A stretch of 64,000 bases of DNA from an uncultured Alphaproteobacteria bacterium (GTDB taxonomy: Bacteria; Pseudomonadota; Alphaproteobacteria; UBA11222): contig CAMYID010000017.1 of the NCBI GenBank assembly GCA_947258435.1, positions 1 to 64,000 on the forward strand, in the 5' to 3' direction. Below, one piece after another: positions 7,387-16,303 of this stretch (its first letter is position 1; every line of letters starts with the position of its first letter). A program made the position numbers and the translations under genes. A model generated the notes under the pieces. The model was not told the origin of the DNA. It worked only from the letters and a program-made list of their open reading frames with translations, and did not search any database.

Positions 7387-9135
7387 TTACCCTGTTGCGT
7401 TTTCTTCCTGCCGCAGACGTCGTGAAATTTCCACCGACGCATGCACGATCATCGCTTCGGTCACAATGCCTGCAAGCTGCGCATCGTCCTCGTCATTGAG
7501 CACCGGGATCGTCTCCCCGACAAAGCCCGCCATTCCCTCCATCGCCTCCCAGACGGTTGTCTGCAGCGAAAACACCAGCTGCGGTGCCGCCACATGCGCA
7601 GAAACGCTCTCTTCCCGCGCCTCTGGCCGATCGCCAAGCGCCAATAGCTGACCTGCCTGCAACACACCCAGAAAACGATTATCCTGCGCGATCACATATC
7701 CCTCGCCCGCATTGCGCTCCCCCATCATCCGTTGCGCCTGCCGAATGGTCATATCAGGGGCAAGCGCCACAAAATCGGTTTGCAGATATTCGCGCAGCCT
7801 GTGCTGCTGCAACAGGATCATTTCACGCCCCTGCGACAGATCAATTCCCTGCTGCAACAGTTGCACATCAAATAAAGAACGACCGAAAAACCGACCCGCC
7901 ACAAGATTAGCCAATACCACACTGACCATAACAGCAGTTGTCAGTTCATAATTGCGTGTGAGTTCGAACACGATCAGGATCGTCGTCAGCGGCGCACCGA
8001 CCACCGGGCTTGTCACCGCCGCCAAACCGCAAATGGCATAAAAAGCCGGCACGGCCAGATCACTGCCAAGCGTTGCCGCAGCGGCCCCGCCGACAATAGC
8101 CCCGAAAAATGTGCCGATAAAAAGCGCGGGCGCGAATACGCCCCCTATCCGGGCATAACCGGCGCAGATCGCGGTGGCGAGAATTTTGGCAATCAGGATC
8201 AGCAGAAGCTGCGCCATGGGAAAGCCGTCCGCCACGATTACCGACTGCATCGGCCCGATGCCAAGCCCGGTCACCTGCGGCACACCGAGCGCGATCACCC
8301 CAAGCAACAGCCCCGCAATCCCCGGCTTGAGAGAATCATGCAGCGGAGTTTTATCGGCAAGCGCTCCCGCCTGCAGCACGGCGCGCATGCAAAGAAGCGA
8401 AACAACGCCGCCGAACAGGCCGATCACGACAAAACCGCCATAAGCGACAGGGTGCGCCCCGGCTTCGAGGGCGACAAAGAACAAAGGGGGTCTTTCGAAC
8501 AACCAGAACGAAACCAGATAGCCGGCAGTGGCGGCAATCGTCACCGGCGCGAAAGCCCGCAGTGAATAATGCCGCAGCACAACCTCATGGGCGAAAACCA
8601 CCCCGGCGATGGGCGCGCTGAAAACAGTTGCGATCGCGGCAGCCACGCCGCAGCCAAGCGCCACTGGCCCGGGCAGACGAAAATCTTCCCGCAGCCATTT
8701 ATCGACCCGCCCAAGCACGCCGCCAATCGTTGCCCCCAGATGCACCAGCGGGCCATATTGCCCCGCCGACGCCCCCGCGCCCAGCCAGATGAGACTTGAG
8801 AGTGCGGTGAAGATTCCGTTGCGCAGGGGTATTTCACCCTTGCCAAGCTGCGCCAGCTCAATCACATCGGCAGGCCCCTGGACGCGAGCGCCGTCTATCA
8901 ACCGCCGCATCTGTCCCGCGACAAGCCCTCCCGCAACCGGGACCATCAAGATCGTCAGGACCGTTGACCAGTCGATCTGTCCACCGGTCCGCCAGGCCCC
9001 CGGCAACAAAAACCGGTTGAGATAGTTGATGGCATCCACAAAGAAAACAGCACAGAAAGCCGTAACAAGGCCAATGGCAAGCGCCGCCCCGCTGATCAGC
9101 AGAATACGCATGATCATCTGCGAAATATCCGGCAT
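7387..9135 (-). CDS. ClC family chloride channel/transporter with C-terminal CBS pair
   Basis: The 582-aa integral membrane protein has the ClC fold (about 10-430) and two CBS domains (about 445-575). The motif at the N end of helix F reads GQYGP, so Tyr127 replaces the gating Glu (Glu148 of E. coli ClC). The helix H motif reads AHEVV, so Val185 sits where the internal proton-path Glu203 normally is. The GSGIP motif is also replaced (VQGPAD). The GGVFAP motif is kept. Losing both glutamates is a mark of uncoupled channels rather than Cl-/H+ exchangers; this is inference from family knowledge. It is a single gene converging on slt. Confidence 0.9.
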   Translation of the reverse strand: MPDISQMIMRILLISGAALAIGLVTAFCAVFFVDAINYLNRFLLPGAWRTGGQIDWSTVLTILMVPVAGGLVAGQMRRLIDGARVQGPADVIELAQLGKGEIPLRNGIFTALSSLIWLGAGASAGQYGPLVHLGATIGGVLGRVDKWLREDFRLPGPVALGCGVAAAIATVFSAPIAGVVFAHEVVLRHYSLRAFAPVTIAATAGYLVSFWLFERPPLFFVALEAGAHPVAYGGFVVIGLFGGVVSLLCMRAVLQAGALADKTPLHDSLKPGIAGLLLGVIALGVPQVTGLGIGPMQSVIVADGFPMAQLLLILIAKILATAICAGYARIGGVFAPALFIGTFFGAIVGGAAAATLGSDLAVPAFYAICGLAAVTSPVVGAPLTTILIVFELTRNYELTTAVMVSVVLANLVAGRFFGRSLFDVQLLQQGIDLSQGREMILLQQHRLREYLQTDFVALAPDMTIRQAQRMMGERNAGEGYVIAQDNRFLGVLQAGQLLALGDRPEAREESVSAHVAAPQLVFSLQTTVWEAMEGMAGFVGETIPVLNDEDDAQLAGIVTEAMIVHASVEISRRLRQEENATG

Positions 9136-9324
9136 AGGCAGGCCCGCACCCCTTCAGACAAAAATCGTTACTCAGCCTCTACAGGCGGGTCATTCATAGC
9201 ACATCCGGCTGCCCGCCAAAGGCACATCCGCGCAAAATGCACCCCCGCTGATTGCTTTGCATTGCCTGGACCGCTGCTAGCGCTTATCCTGTCAGAAAGC
9301 AATCTCTGATCATGGATTAAACGT

Positions 9325-10566
9325 ATGTCACACCCTGCTGTCGAGATGATCGACTATCCGCTGATCGACTGTGATCAGCATTATTACGAGCCTGACGATT
9401 GTTTCACTCGGCATATTGCGCCTGATTTCCGTGACCGGGCGATCACCGTTGTCCGTGGGCAAAGCAAATTTGCTCAGGTTCATTTCAAGGGCGAGCGCAT
9501 CGGCTTCTTCAGCGCACCGCCCGGTGAACATGCCGGCGAACCGGGCTCACTGAAGGCTTTTTTCCAGAATCCTACCGGCGGCGGCGGACTGACCAGCGGC
9601 AAGACCGTCTCCTGCTACGACTTCCCCGAATCCATGGACCGCGATGTGCGGATGAAACTGCTGCGCGAACAGAACGTGCAGGCGACAATCATACTGCCAA
9701 GCCTTGCAGTCGGGGTGGAGATGGCGCTACGCGATGACGGGCCTGAGACCGTCTTTGCCAATCTGAGCGCCTTTAACAAATGGGTCGCCGAAGATTGGGG
9801 ATGGGATTATCAGGATACGATCCTGAGCTGTGCGATGCTGTCGCTTGTGGATATCGATCTGGCGGTCGCCGAGCTTGAACGCGTGCTGAAGGAAGGGGCC
9901 AGGATCGTGCATCTGACTCCGACCCCGGTTCTGGGGCGCTCTCCCGCGGATCCGCATTTCGATCCGTTCTGGGCGCGCTGCGAGGAAGCGGGCATTCCTG
10001 TTGCCTTCCACCTTGGCGATGCCGGATTTGAGGAGCTTTACTCGACTGTATGGGGCGAAAAGGCACGACCGCAACATCACCGTATGTCTGCTTTTCAGCG
10101 GGTCATCAGCTTTGCCGAACGGCCGATCGTCGACACCATGGCAGCGCTTGTCATGCATAATCTGTTCGGTCGTTTCCGCAAGCTGCAGGTTGTTTCCATC
10201 GAGAACGGATCATCCTGGGTCGCACCGCTTCTGAAGAAGATGGATGCGACGGTACGGCTTGTCGAACCGCGCGATTTCACCTTCGGCCCGATCCATGACC
10301 GGCCACGCGAAATTTTCAGGCAGCATGTCAGCGTCGTCCCCTTCCCCGAAGATAATCTGACCGATCTTATCGCTGCGATCGGTCCTGAACGGGTACTGGG
10401 CGGATCCGACTGGCCGCACCCTGAAGGGCTCGCCGATCCGCGCGAATTTGCAGAAGGGCTGAACGGGCTGTCCTATGAACAGGTGCGCAAGGTAATGCGC
10501 GGCAATGCCGCCGCCCTGCTTGGCCTGGCAGACGCCGTGCCGGCAACCGTGCAATCGGCGGGTTGA
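9325..10566 (+). CDS. Amidohydrolase family protein (ACMSD/amidohydrolase-2 type)
   Basis: The 413-aa protein has the metal-dependent TIM-barrel hydrolase or decarboxylase pattern: an N-terminal DCDQHYYEP metal motif (about 15-23), a central FHLGD His (about residue 232), and the C-terminal GGSDWPHPEG motif whose Asp binds metal. Many such proteins act on aromatic or cyclic acids or as lactone or carboxylate hydrolases in catabolic clusters; the substrate cannot be read from sequence. No clear ribosome site is seen before the ATG. A CaiB CoA-transferase gene follows 119 bp downstream on the same strand and may share its pathway. Confidence 0.85.
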   Translation: MSHPAVEMIDYPLIDCDQHYYEPDDCFTRHIAPDFRDRAITVVRGQSKFAQVHFKGERIGFFSAPPGEHAGEPGSLKAFFQNPTGGGGLTSGKTVSCYDFPESMDRDVRMKLLREQNVQATIILPSLAVGVEMALRDDGPETVFANLSAFNKWVAEDWGWDYQDTILSCAMLSLVDIDLAVAELERVLKEGARIVHLTPTPVLGRSPADPHFDPFWARCEEAGIPVAFHLGDAGFEELYSTVWGEKARPQHHRMSAFQRVISFAERPIVDTMAALVMHNLFGRFRKLQVVSIENGSSWVAPLLKKMDATVRLVEPRDFTFGPIHDRPREIFRQHVSVVPFPEDNLTDLIAAIGPERVLGGSDWPHPEGLADPREFAEGLNGLSYEQVRKVMRGNAAALLGLADAVPATVQSAG

Positions 10567-10685
10567 TCGCCAGAGCCCGTCACCGGCCCGGAACATAGGG
10601 GAAAAGCAGTATAGCCCAGGGGCGGGGCAAACGCCCGCTGCCGCAAGGAGGCGGAATATAAACAAAAGCCAGGGAGAGAACGGAG

Positions 10686-11885
10686 ATGAGTTACGCCAAG
10701 CCTTATGCAGGCATTCGGGTCATCGATATGAGCCAGGCCATTGCGGGGCCGTACGCAGCCGCCATCCTTGCGCGGCTTGGCGCTGATGTCATCAAGATCG
10801 AACCTGAACGCGGTGACTGGGGACGCGGCGTCGGAAAAACCTATGCCGGCGGGCAGACGGTGCATACTGTGCTTGCCAATCTGGGTAAACGCAGCATCTG
10901 TGTGGATCTGAAAAATCCAAAGGGTCCGGAGGTCGTAAATACCCTGCTGCGGGATGCCGATATCTTCATCGAAAGCTTCCGCCCCGGCGTCACCAAACGG
11001 CTTGGCTTTGGCTATGAAGCGGTGAAGGCGATCAATCCGCGTATTATCTATCTTTCCGTATCAGGCTTCGGGCAACAGGGGCCTTTTGCGGAGCGGCCGG
11101 GCACCGACGGCATCATGCAGGCCTTTTCGGGCTTTATGAGCGGCAACAAGGGATTTGACGGGCTGCCGCATCGTTCAAACGTCGTTCTGATGGATTTATC
11201 CGCAGCACTTTACAATGTACAGGCCCTGCAGGCCGCGCTGTGGGCACGCCAATCGCAAGAAGAGGGGCGCTATATCGATAACAGCCTGCTGCAATCGGCC
11301 ACGGCATTCCAGAACATCAACCTTGCCGTGCAGGTCCTTGAAGGGGAACGCAGCCAACCGCCGGCTTATCCTGTCGCAACCTTTGAAACTGCCGATGGCT
11401 ATGTGGTGTGCGGCGTGCTGTTCGACCGCGAGTTCAAACCCTTTATGGAGATGCTGGGACTTGGCGAAATTGCAGATGATGAACGGCTTGCAACCGGCCT
11501 GCTGCGCTATCAGAACCGGGAGCTGATCGACACGCCGATTAAAAAAGCCGTCGCCAATTTCAAGGCTGACGATCTGTGTGCAAATCTGCGCGACCTGCGC
11601 ATGCTGCATGAACGGATCAACAGCTATGAAGATTTCATGGCGCATCCGCAAACGCTCGAAATGGAAGCCATCTATTGGCATGACTATCCCGGAATCGGGA
11701 AAATTCCGCTGGCCAATATTCCGGGCACTGCAAAACTGGGTGACGATGACGCCGAGATGCTGCATGCGCCGCTGCTTGGCGAACATACAGACGCGGTTCT
11801 GAATGAAGCCGGACTCAGCCCTGCCGAGATTGACGCGCTGGAAGGTGCAGGCGCGATCAACCGCAAACTCGCGCTTGCCGGCTGA
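10686..11885 (+). CDS. CaiB/BaiF family CoA-transferase
   Basis: Type III CoA-transferases move CoA between carboxylic acids through an aspartyl-CoA thioester. The 399-aa protein opens with the family's GIRVIDMSQAIAGPYAA stretch and the GADVIKIEP motif, and has the catalytic Asp in VLMDLSAALY (about residue 169). Length and full-length match fit the family. A GGAGAGAACGGAG ribosome site precedes the ATG. It may be co-transcribed with the amidohydrolase gene upstream, although the 119-bp gap with a small GC hairpin (no T run) leaves room for a separate promoter. Acyl substrate unknown. Confidence 0.92.
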   Translation: MSYAKPYAGIRVIDMSQAIAGPYAAAILARLGADVIKIEPERGDWGRGVGKTYAGGQTVHTVLANLGKRSICVDLKNPKGPEVVNTLLRDADIFIESFRPGVTKRLGFGYEAVKAINPRIIYLSVSGFGQQGPFAERPGTDGIMQAFSGFMSGNKGFDGLPHRSNVVLMDLSAALYNVQALQAALWARQSQEEGRYIDNSLLQSATAFQNINLAVQVLEGERSQPPAYPVATFETADGYVVCGVLFDREFKPFMEMLGLGEIADDERLATGLLRYQNRELIDTPIKKAVANFKADDLCANLRDLRMLHERINSYEDFMAHPQTLEMEAIYWHDYPGIGKIPLANIPGTAKLGDDDAEMLHAPLLGEHTDAVLNEAGLSPAEIDALEGAGAINRKLALAG

Positions 11886-12020
11886 CCCACTGCTGCGGCC
11901 TTCGCAATCTCCGGCCCGGACAATGGGCCGCCTGCCAGTTTTTGCTTCAGCTTTGACAGCGGTACTGTTAAGCATAGCCGCACCTTCTCCACATCAATAG
12001 TGTAACGGATCCTGCCTGCC

Positions 12021-12812
12021 GTGAACGACACTGAACAGCCAACGATCCGCCTGCGCGGCGTTGCAAAGCGTTTTGGCAATAACCGCGTGCTTGAAGATGT
12101 GACGCTTGATGTCTTCCGGGGCCAGCATATGGCGCTGATCGGCAATGCCGCGTCTGGCAAGACAGTGCTGCTTAAATGCATTGTCGGGCTGCACCGGATC
12201 GATGCGGGCAGTATTGAAATTGAGGGGCGGGAGATTTCGCGCCTTTCCACCTCCGATCAGGAGGAAATGCTTGATAAGTTCGGCGTGCTGTTTCAGCGTT
12301 CGGCCCTGTTTGACAGTCAGACGGTGTGGGAAAATATCACTTTCAAACGGCTTAACCGGGGGCATGTCAAACGTCGCCTTGCCCGCGACCTTGCGATTGA
12401 AAAGCTGCGCCAGGTCGGCCTGAAACCTGAAACTGCCGACCTTTTCCCCGCCGATCTGTCAGGAGGCATGCAAAAGCGGGTGGCGCTTGCGCGCGCAATT
12501 ATGGAACAACCCGATATTCTGCTGCTCGATGATCCGACAGCCGGACTTGATCCAATTCTGACCCGGGTGATCAATCAACTGATTGGTCAGCTTGCCGACG
12601 AAGCCGGGGCGACGATTCTGTCAGTGACAAGCGACATGGATGCAATGCGCCGGGATTACGATCAGACCGCCATGCTGCATGACGGGCAGATCATATGGAC
12701 AGGTGCGACCGCCGATATCGAGACGGCGGACAATCCCTACCTCGCCCAGCTCGTTCACGGCCGGGCGGAAGGGCCGATCAAGATGCGTGTCCGCGGCCCG
12801 GACCTTGTCTAG
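12021..12812 (+). CDS. Orphan Mla/Ttg2A-type ABC ATPase with altered catalytic residues
   Basis: The 263-aa ATP-binding subunit resembles MlaF-type ATPases of phospholipid/organic solvent ABC systems. Walker A (GNAASGKT, 41-48), the Q-loop Gln92 and the signature LSGGMQ (146-151) are intact. The Walker B end reads DDPTAGLDP, so Asp171 replaces the catalytic Glu, and the switch (H-loop) position reads VTSDM, so Ser204 replaces His. The ATPase may be slow or regulatory. No permease (MlaE) or MCE (MlaD) gene is in the window. The start is GTG; the next in-frame ATG falls inside the Walker A strand. A TTGACA box lies about 60 bases upstream without a clear -10. Confidence 0.85.
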   Translation: MNDTEQPTIRLRGVAKRFGNNRVLEDVTLDVFRGQHMALIGNAASGKTVLLKCIVGLHRIDAGSIEIEGREISRLSTSDQEEMLDKFGVLFQRSALFDSQTVWENITFKRLNRGHVKRRLARDLAIEKLRQVGLKPETADLFPADLSGGMQKRVALARAIMEQPDILLLDDPTAGLDPILTRVINQLIGQLADEAGATILSVTSDMDAMRRDYDQTAMLHDGQIIWTGATADIETADNPYLAQLVHGRAEGPIKMRVRGPDLV

Positions 12813-12869
12813 CGGTTTCGTCAGACCGCCGAACCTCGCCCGCCCGCTCATGCGGTCACCAAACGGCCC

Positions 12870-13730
12870 TCAGTTCAATGCCGCTTTCTCTGCCTTGAAG
12901 AAGGGCGCATCGCCATCGATGCTGACCCGATGCATCAAACGCCGTTCTGGCCAGTAATCGGCCAGCGCATAGTGCTGTGTGCAACGATTATCCCAGAAAG
13001 CGATTGAATTCTGCGCCCAACGGAATCGCACGTGAAATTCAGGCGTCTCAATATGCTGAAAGAGAAATTGCAGCAGCGCGTTACTTTCGGCGGGCTTCAT
13101 ATCATTGATCTTCACCGTGAATATCGAATTCACGAACAGACCCGTGCGACCGGTTTCAGGGTGGGTCCGCAAAACCGGGTGAACGGCTTCAGGCATATTT
13201 TCCGCCGCCTGATCGGCACCCCGGCTCTGACTGTAGCCGCCGCCGCGCCCAAATACATGACCCGATGAATGCAGCGCGGTCAGCCCGCTCAGAAACGACT
13301 GCATCTTGTCCGATAATGCTTCATAGGCTGCATACATGGATGCCCATATGGTATCGCCGCCCGCCTGTGGCATTTCGCGCGCATAAAGCACACACCCCAT
13401 CGGCGTGTTCTTCTGGAAGGTCACATCAGTATGCCAGGCATTGATTCTGGGCGGCCGTTCTTTGTCATTTTCCAGCACCACAACTTCTTCGTGCCCTTCG
13501 AGATGCGGAATATAGGCATGTGATTGCAGCGGCCCGAAGCGGCGCGAAAAATCCTTCTGCTGATCGGGAGTCAGATGCTGGTCATGAAAGAAAATTACCG
13601 AATGACGCAGCAGCGCATCGTGGATTTCATCAAACTGCTGATTGCTCAACGGCGCGGAGAGATCGACATCGCTGATTGTCGCACCGATTGCCGGGGTGCT
13701 TTTTTCCACCTTAATCGTTTGATAGTCCAT
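12870..13730 (-). CDS. TauD/TfdA family 2-oxoglutarate-dependent dioxygenase
   Basis: The 286-aa non-haem Fe(II) enzyme carries the facial triad His100-x-Asp102 (WHTDVTF) and a distal His near residue 253 (CTQHYALADY), plus the C-terminal Arg region (ERRLMHRVSIDGD) that binds 2-oxoglutarate. Family members hydroxylate taurine, aryloxyacetates, alkyl sulfates and other acids. The substrate is not clear here, and no sulfonate transporter is nearby. GGGAGAATACTTA before the ATG is a good ribosome site. It starts only 33 bp after the lipoprotein gene of the argD-argF-hslO operon, so read-through is likely. Confidence 0.9.
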   Translation of the reverse strand: MDYQTIKVEKSTPAIGATISDVDLSAPLSNQQFDEIHDALLRHSVIFFHDQHLTPDQQKDFSRRFGPLQSHAYIPHLEGHEEVVVLENDKERPPRINAWHTDVTFQKNTPMGCVLYAREMPQAGGDTIWASMYAAYEALSDKMQSFLSGLTALHSSGHVFGRGGGYSQSRGADQAAENMPEAVHPVLRTHPETGRTGLFVNSIFTVKINDMKPAESNALLQFLFQHIETPEFHVRFRWAQNSIAFWDNRCTQHYALADYWPERRLMHRVSIDGDAPFFKAEKAALN

Positions 13731-13763
13731 TAAGTATTCTCCCGATTTTCTACCAGCTTTGCC

Positions 13764-14393
13764 TTATCTTACTATATCCCCCATAAATTGGGGCAAGCTT
13801 TCTTCTACCTGCGCATCGATCTGGCCAATCAGGCTCTCAACCAGATTGAACTTTTCAAGCGCCAGCATATTGAGCGTAATATTCTGCGATGTCGTGAAAA
13901 ACCCTTCCGCCTCTGCTTCGACAAAGCTATGCACCGTGGCCTGTCCCGGCAGACGACGGGCAATACGGACCTGAATTTTTCCAGTATATTTCCAGTATTG
14001 CCTGTCCTTGAACAGCCCAGACAATCCGCCACCTTCGGCTTCGGCAATGACATTTCGCGTCAGATCGGCTCTGACCAGCTGAACCTCAAACCCGCCCGGC
14101 GCACCATTGGCAACAAAGCGACTATCAACCCAGATACTGAATGCATCGCGTAAATCGGGAGAAAACTGGTCGCCTATCTCATCAGGTACAGGTCGGGCGG
14201 GCAATACCACGGTTTTCTGGATCGCTTCTGCGGCAATCCGGATAGGCGGCTTATGCGCGAATGTAATCTTTGGCAGCCGGCCGCCGGTTGGCGGTAATGT
14301 CGGCTGGCAGCCCGCTATCGCGATCGCCATGATAACAAGAGGCAGACACATCAGAGTCCGATGCAATCGCGCGCTACGATGCGATGCAAGCAC
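13764..14393 (-). CDS. Predicted lipoprotein of unknown function
   Basis: I do not recognise the family. From a GTG at 14393 (5 bases after the hslO stop, suggesting coupled translation) the protein is 209 aa and has a basic start, a hydrophobic stretch and a lipobox ending IAIAGC, so it should be a lipid-anchored periplasmic protein. The mature part has no Cys motif and ends acidic. A later ATG at 14351 would leave a signal without positive charge, so it is less likely. The position behind hslO and ahead of tauD on the same strand makes it part of the argD operon. Confidence 0.7.
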   Translation of the reverse strand: MLASHRSARLHRTLMCLPLVIMAIAIAGCQPTLPPTGGRLPKITFAHKPPIRIAAEAIQKTVVLPARPVPDEIGDQFSPDLRDAFSIWVDSRFVANGAPGGFEVQLVRADLTRNVIAEAEGGGLSGLFKDRQYWKYTGKIQVRIARRLPGQATVHSFVEAEAEGFFTTSQNITLNMLALEKFNLVESLIGQIDAQVEESLPQFMGDIVR

Positions 14394-14397
14394 CCGG

Positions 14398-15360
14398 CTA
14401 GCGACTGACAAGCGCGTCCATATCAAACTGGTAATCGGCATTGCAGAACTCACAATTCGCTGAGATTTTGCCATTCTCAACAAGTTCCGAAAGGGTCTCA
14501 CGCGAATATTGCCGCAAGACGTTTTCAAGACGCAAGCGGCTGCACCGACAGCCGAATTTCAGCGACTGCGGCTCAAAAACCCGGACGCCATCCTCGTGAA
14601 ACAACTGATATAGCAACTTTTCAGGCGCAATTGCCGGATCGGTCAGTTCAAGGTCGGTTGCTGTTTCCATCAGCATGCGACTGCGCCGCCAATCCTCAGG
14701 CTCGTCAAATTCCGCATCGGGTGGCAAATCCAACCTGCTCTTGGGCAGATACTGGATCAAAAGCCCCCCTGCACGCCAGGCGCCTGCCGCCGCCGGTGCC
14801 GCCCTGCCCTGCGGTCGTTCGAACAGTTCGCCAACCGCCAGATGAATGGCCGTGGGTATCTGCTCGGATGTCTGAAAATAGGCCTGCGCGCAGGCGGCAA
14901 GACTATCGCCATCCAGCGCGACAATTCCCTGATAGCGGTCCATCTGCTTACCCTGATCTATGGTCATGGCAAAATGGCCCGCACCGATCAACGCCCGAAA
15001 AGATGAATCCACATCGCCGAAATCGCAATCCTTGTCGTAAATCGCATAGCCGCGCAGCGTTCCGCCGCCCGACCGGGCATGCGACACATAGTCAGCGATC
15101 AGCGCGGAAACGGGCCCGTCACTTTTCGTCTGGAGGCTGAATATACCGTCGAATTTCAGCGCACTCCCGAGTAACGCCGTCAATGCCAGCGCTTCACCCA
15201 GAAGCGCGGAAACCGGTTGCGGGTAATCATGCCTGCTCAGAATATCGTCGACAAGCGGCCCCAGCCGGACAATCCGCCCGCGCACATCCGCTTTTTCAAC
15301 GGCGAATGGCATGATTCTGTCATCGTCGGTCGCCGCAATATCCGTCACAGCCGCAGACAT
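14398..15360 (-). CDS. hslO: Hsp33 redox-regulated chaperone
   Basis: Hsp33 is a cytoplasmic holdase switched on by oxidation. The 320-aa protein keeps the redox zinc site at the C terminus: Cys271 and Cys273 (CRC) and Cys303 and Cys306 (CEFC), the CxC plus CxxC pattern of the family. The N-terminal domain starts after about 20 residues. It follows argF by 10 bp, an order that recurs in Alphaproteobacteria. Confidence 0.95.
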   Translation of the reverse strand: MSAAVTDIAATDDDRIMPFAVEKADVRGRIVRLGPLVDDILSRHDYPQPVSALLGEALALTALLGSALKFDGIFSLQTKSDGPVSALIADYVSHARSGGGTLRGYAIYDKDCDFGDVDSSFRALIGAGHFAMTIDQGKQMDRYQGIVALDGDSLAACAQAYFQTSEQIPTAIHLAVGELFERPQGRAAPAAAGAWRAGGLLIQYLPKSRLDLPPDAEFDEPEDWRRSRMLMETATDLELTDPAIAPEKLLYQLFHEDGVRVFEPQSLKFGCRCSRLRLENVLRQYSRETLSELVENGKISANCEFCNADYQFDMDALVSR

Positions 15361-15370
15361 TTACCGCTTC

Positions 15371-16303
15371 CTAGCCCAAACACCAGTTCAGAATGCTTTT
15401 CTGAGCATGCAGGCGATTTTCCGCCTCATCGAAAATCACCGATTGCGGCCCGTCGATCACCCCCACAGTTACTTCTTCCCCGCGATGGGCGGGCAGGCAG
15501 TGCATGAACACCGCATCGCCTGCCGCAAGCGCCATCAACTTTTCATTCACCTGATAGGGAGCAAGCGATTTATGGCGTTGCGCGGCATCCTTGTCGCCCA
15601 TAGAGACCCAGGTATCGGTCACAACACAATGCACATCCTCAACCGCGGCCTGCGCGTCGGTTGTCACGGAAACCCGTCCCTTGTTGTCCGCCGCCCAGCG
15701 CAACACCGCCGGGTCAGGCGCAAAATCATCGGGGCAGGCAAGGCGCAGTTCAAATCCGAACTGCACCGCGGCATGGATCCAGCTTGTCGCGACATTGTTA
15801 CCGTCGCCACACCAGGCAAAGCTACGGTCCGCAACCGGCCCGCGATGCTCTTCGAATGTCATGAGATCGGCGATAAGCTGGCAGGGGTGGCTGAAATTCG
15901 TCAGCCCGTTAATCACCGGGACCCGGGCATATTCGGCAAGTTCGAGCAGCTTATCATGCCCGCTTGTGCGGATCATGATTGCATCGACATAACGTGACAG
16001 CACCTGTGCCGTATCGGCGATGGTTTCACCGCGTCCCAGCTGCATCTCACCACCGCCCAGGTTGAGCGTCTGACCGCCCAATTGCCGCATTCCGGCATCG
16101 AATGATACCCGTGTTCGGGTTGAAGGCTTCTCGAAGATCATGGCAAGCAGCTTATCCTGCTGACGCGCATCGGGATCGGGTGCCGCCTGACCCAGACCGC
16201 GCCGCGCCGCCTTCAGCCGGTGCCCCTCATCGACGATCTCGCGCAGGGCTTCGGCTTGAACAAGGTGCAGGTCAAGAAAATCCTGTTTGACGGCGCCGCC
16301 CAT
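15371..16303 (-). CDS. argF: Ornithine carbamoyltransferase
   Basis: ArgF makes citrulline from ornithine and carbamoyl phosphate. The 310-aa protein has the carbamoyl-phosphate loop STRTR (61-65), the HPCQ motif and the ornithine-side [11 protein letters not shown] motif. The ATG at 16303 overlaps the argD TAA by one base (TAATG), so translation is coupled. A longer in-frame start at 16348 would lie inside argD and is not needed. Confidence 0.96.
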   Translation of the reverse strand: MGGAVKQDFLDLHLVQAEALREIVDEGHRLKAARRGLGQAAPDPDARQQDKLLAMIFEKPSTRTRVSFDAGMRQLGGQTLNLGGGEMQLGRGETIADTAQVLSRYVDAIMIRTSGHDKLLELAEYARVPVINGLTNFSHPCQLIADLMTFEEHRGPVADRSFAWCGDGNNVATSWIHAAVQFGFELRLACPDDFAPDPAVLRWAADNKGRVSVTTDAQAAVEDVHCVVTDTWVSMGDKDAAQRHKSLAPYQVNEKLMALAAGDAVFMHCLPAHRGEEVTVGVIDGPQSVIFDEAENRLHAQKSILNWCLG

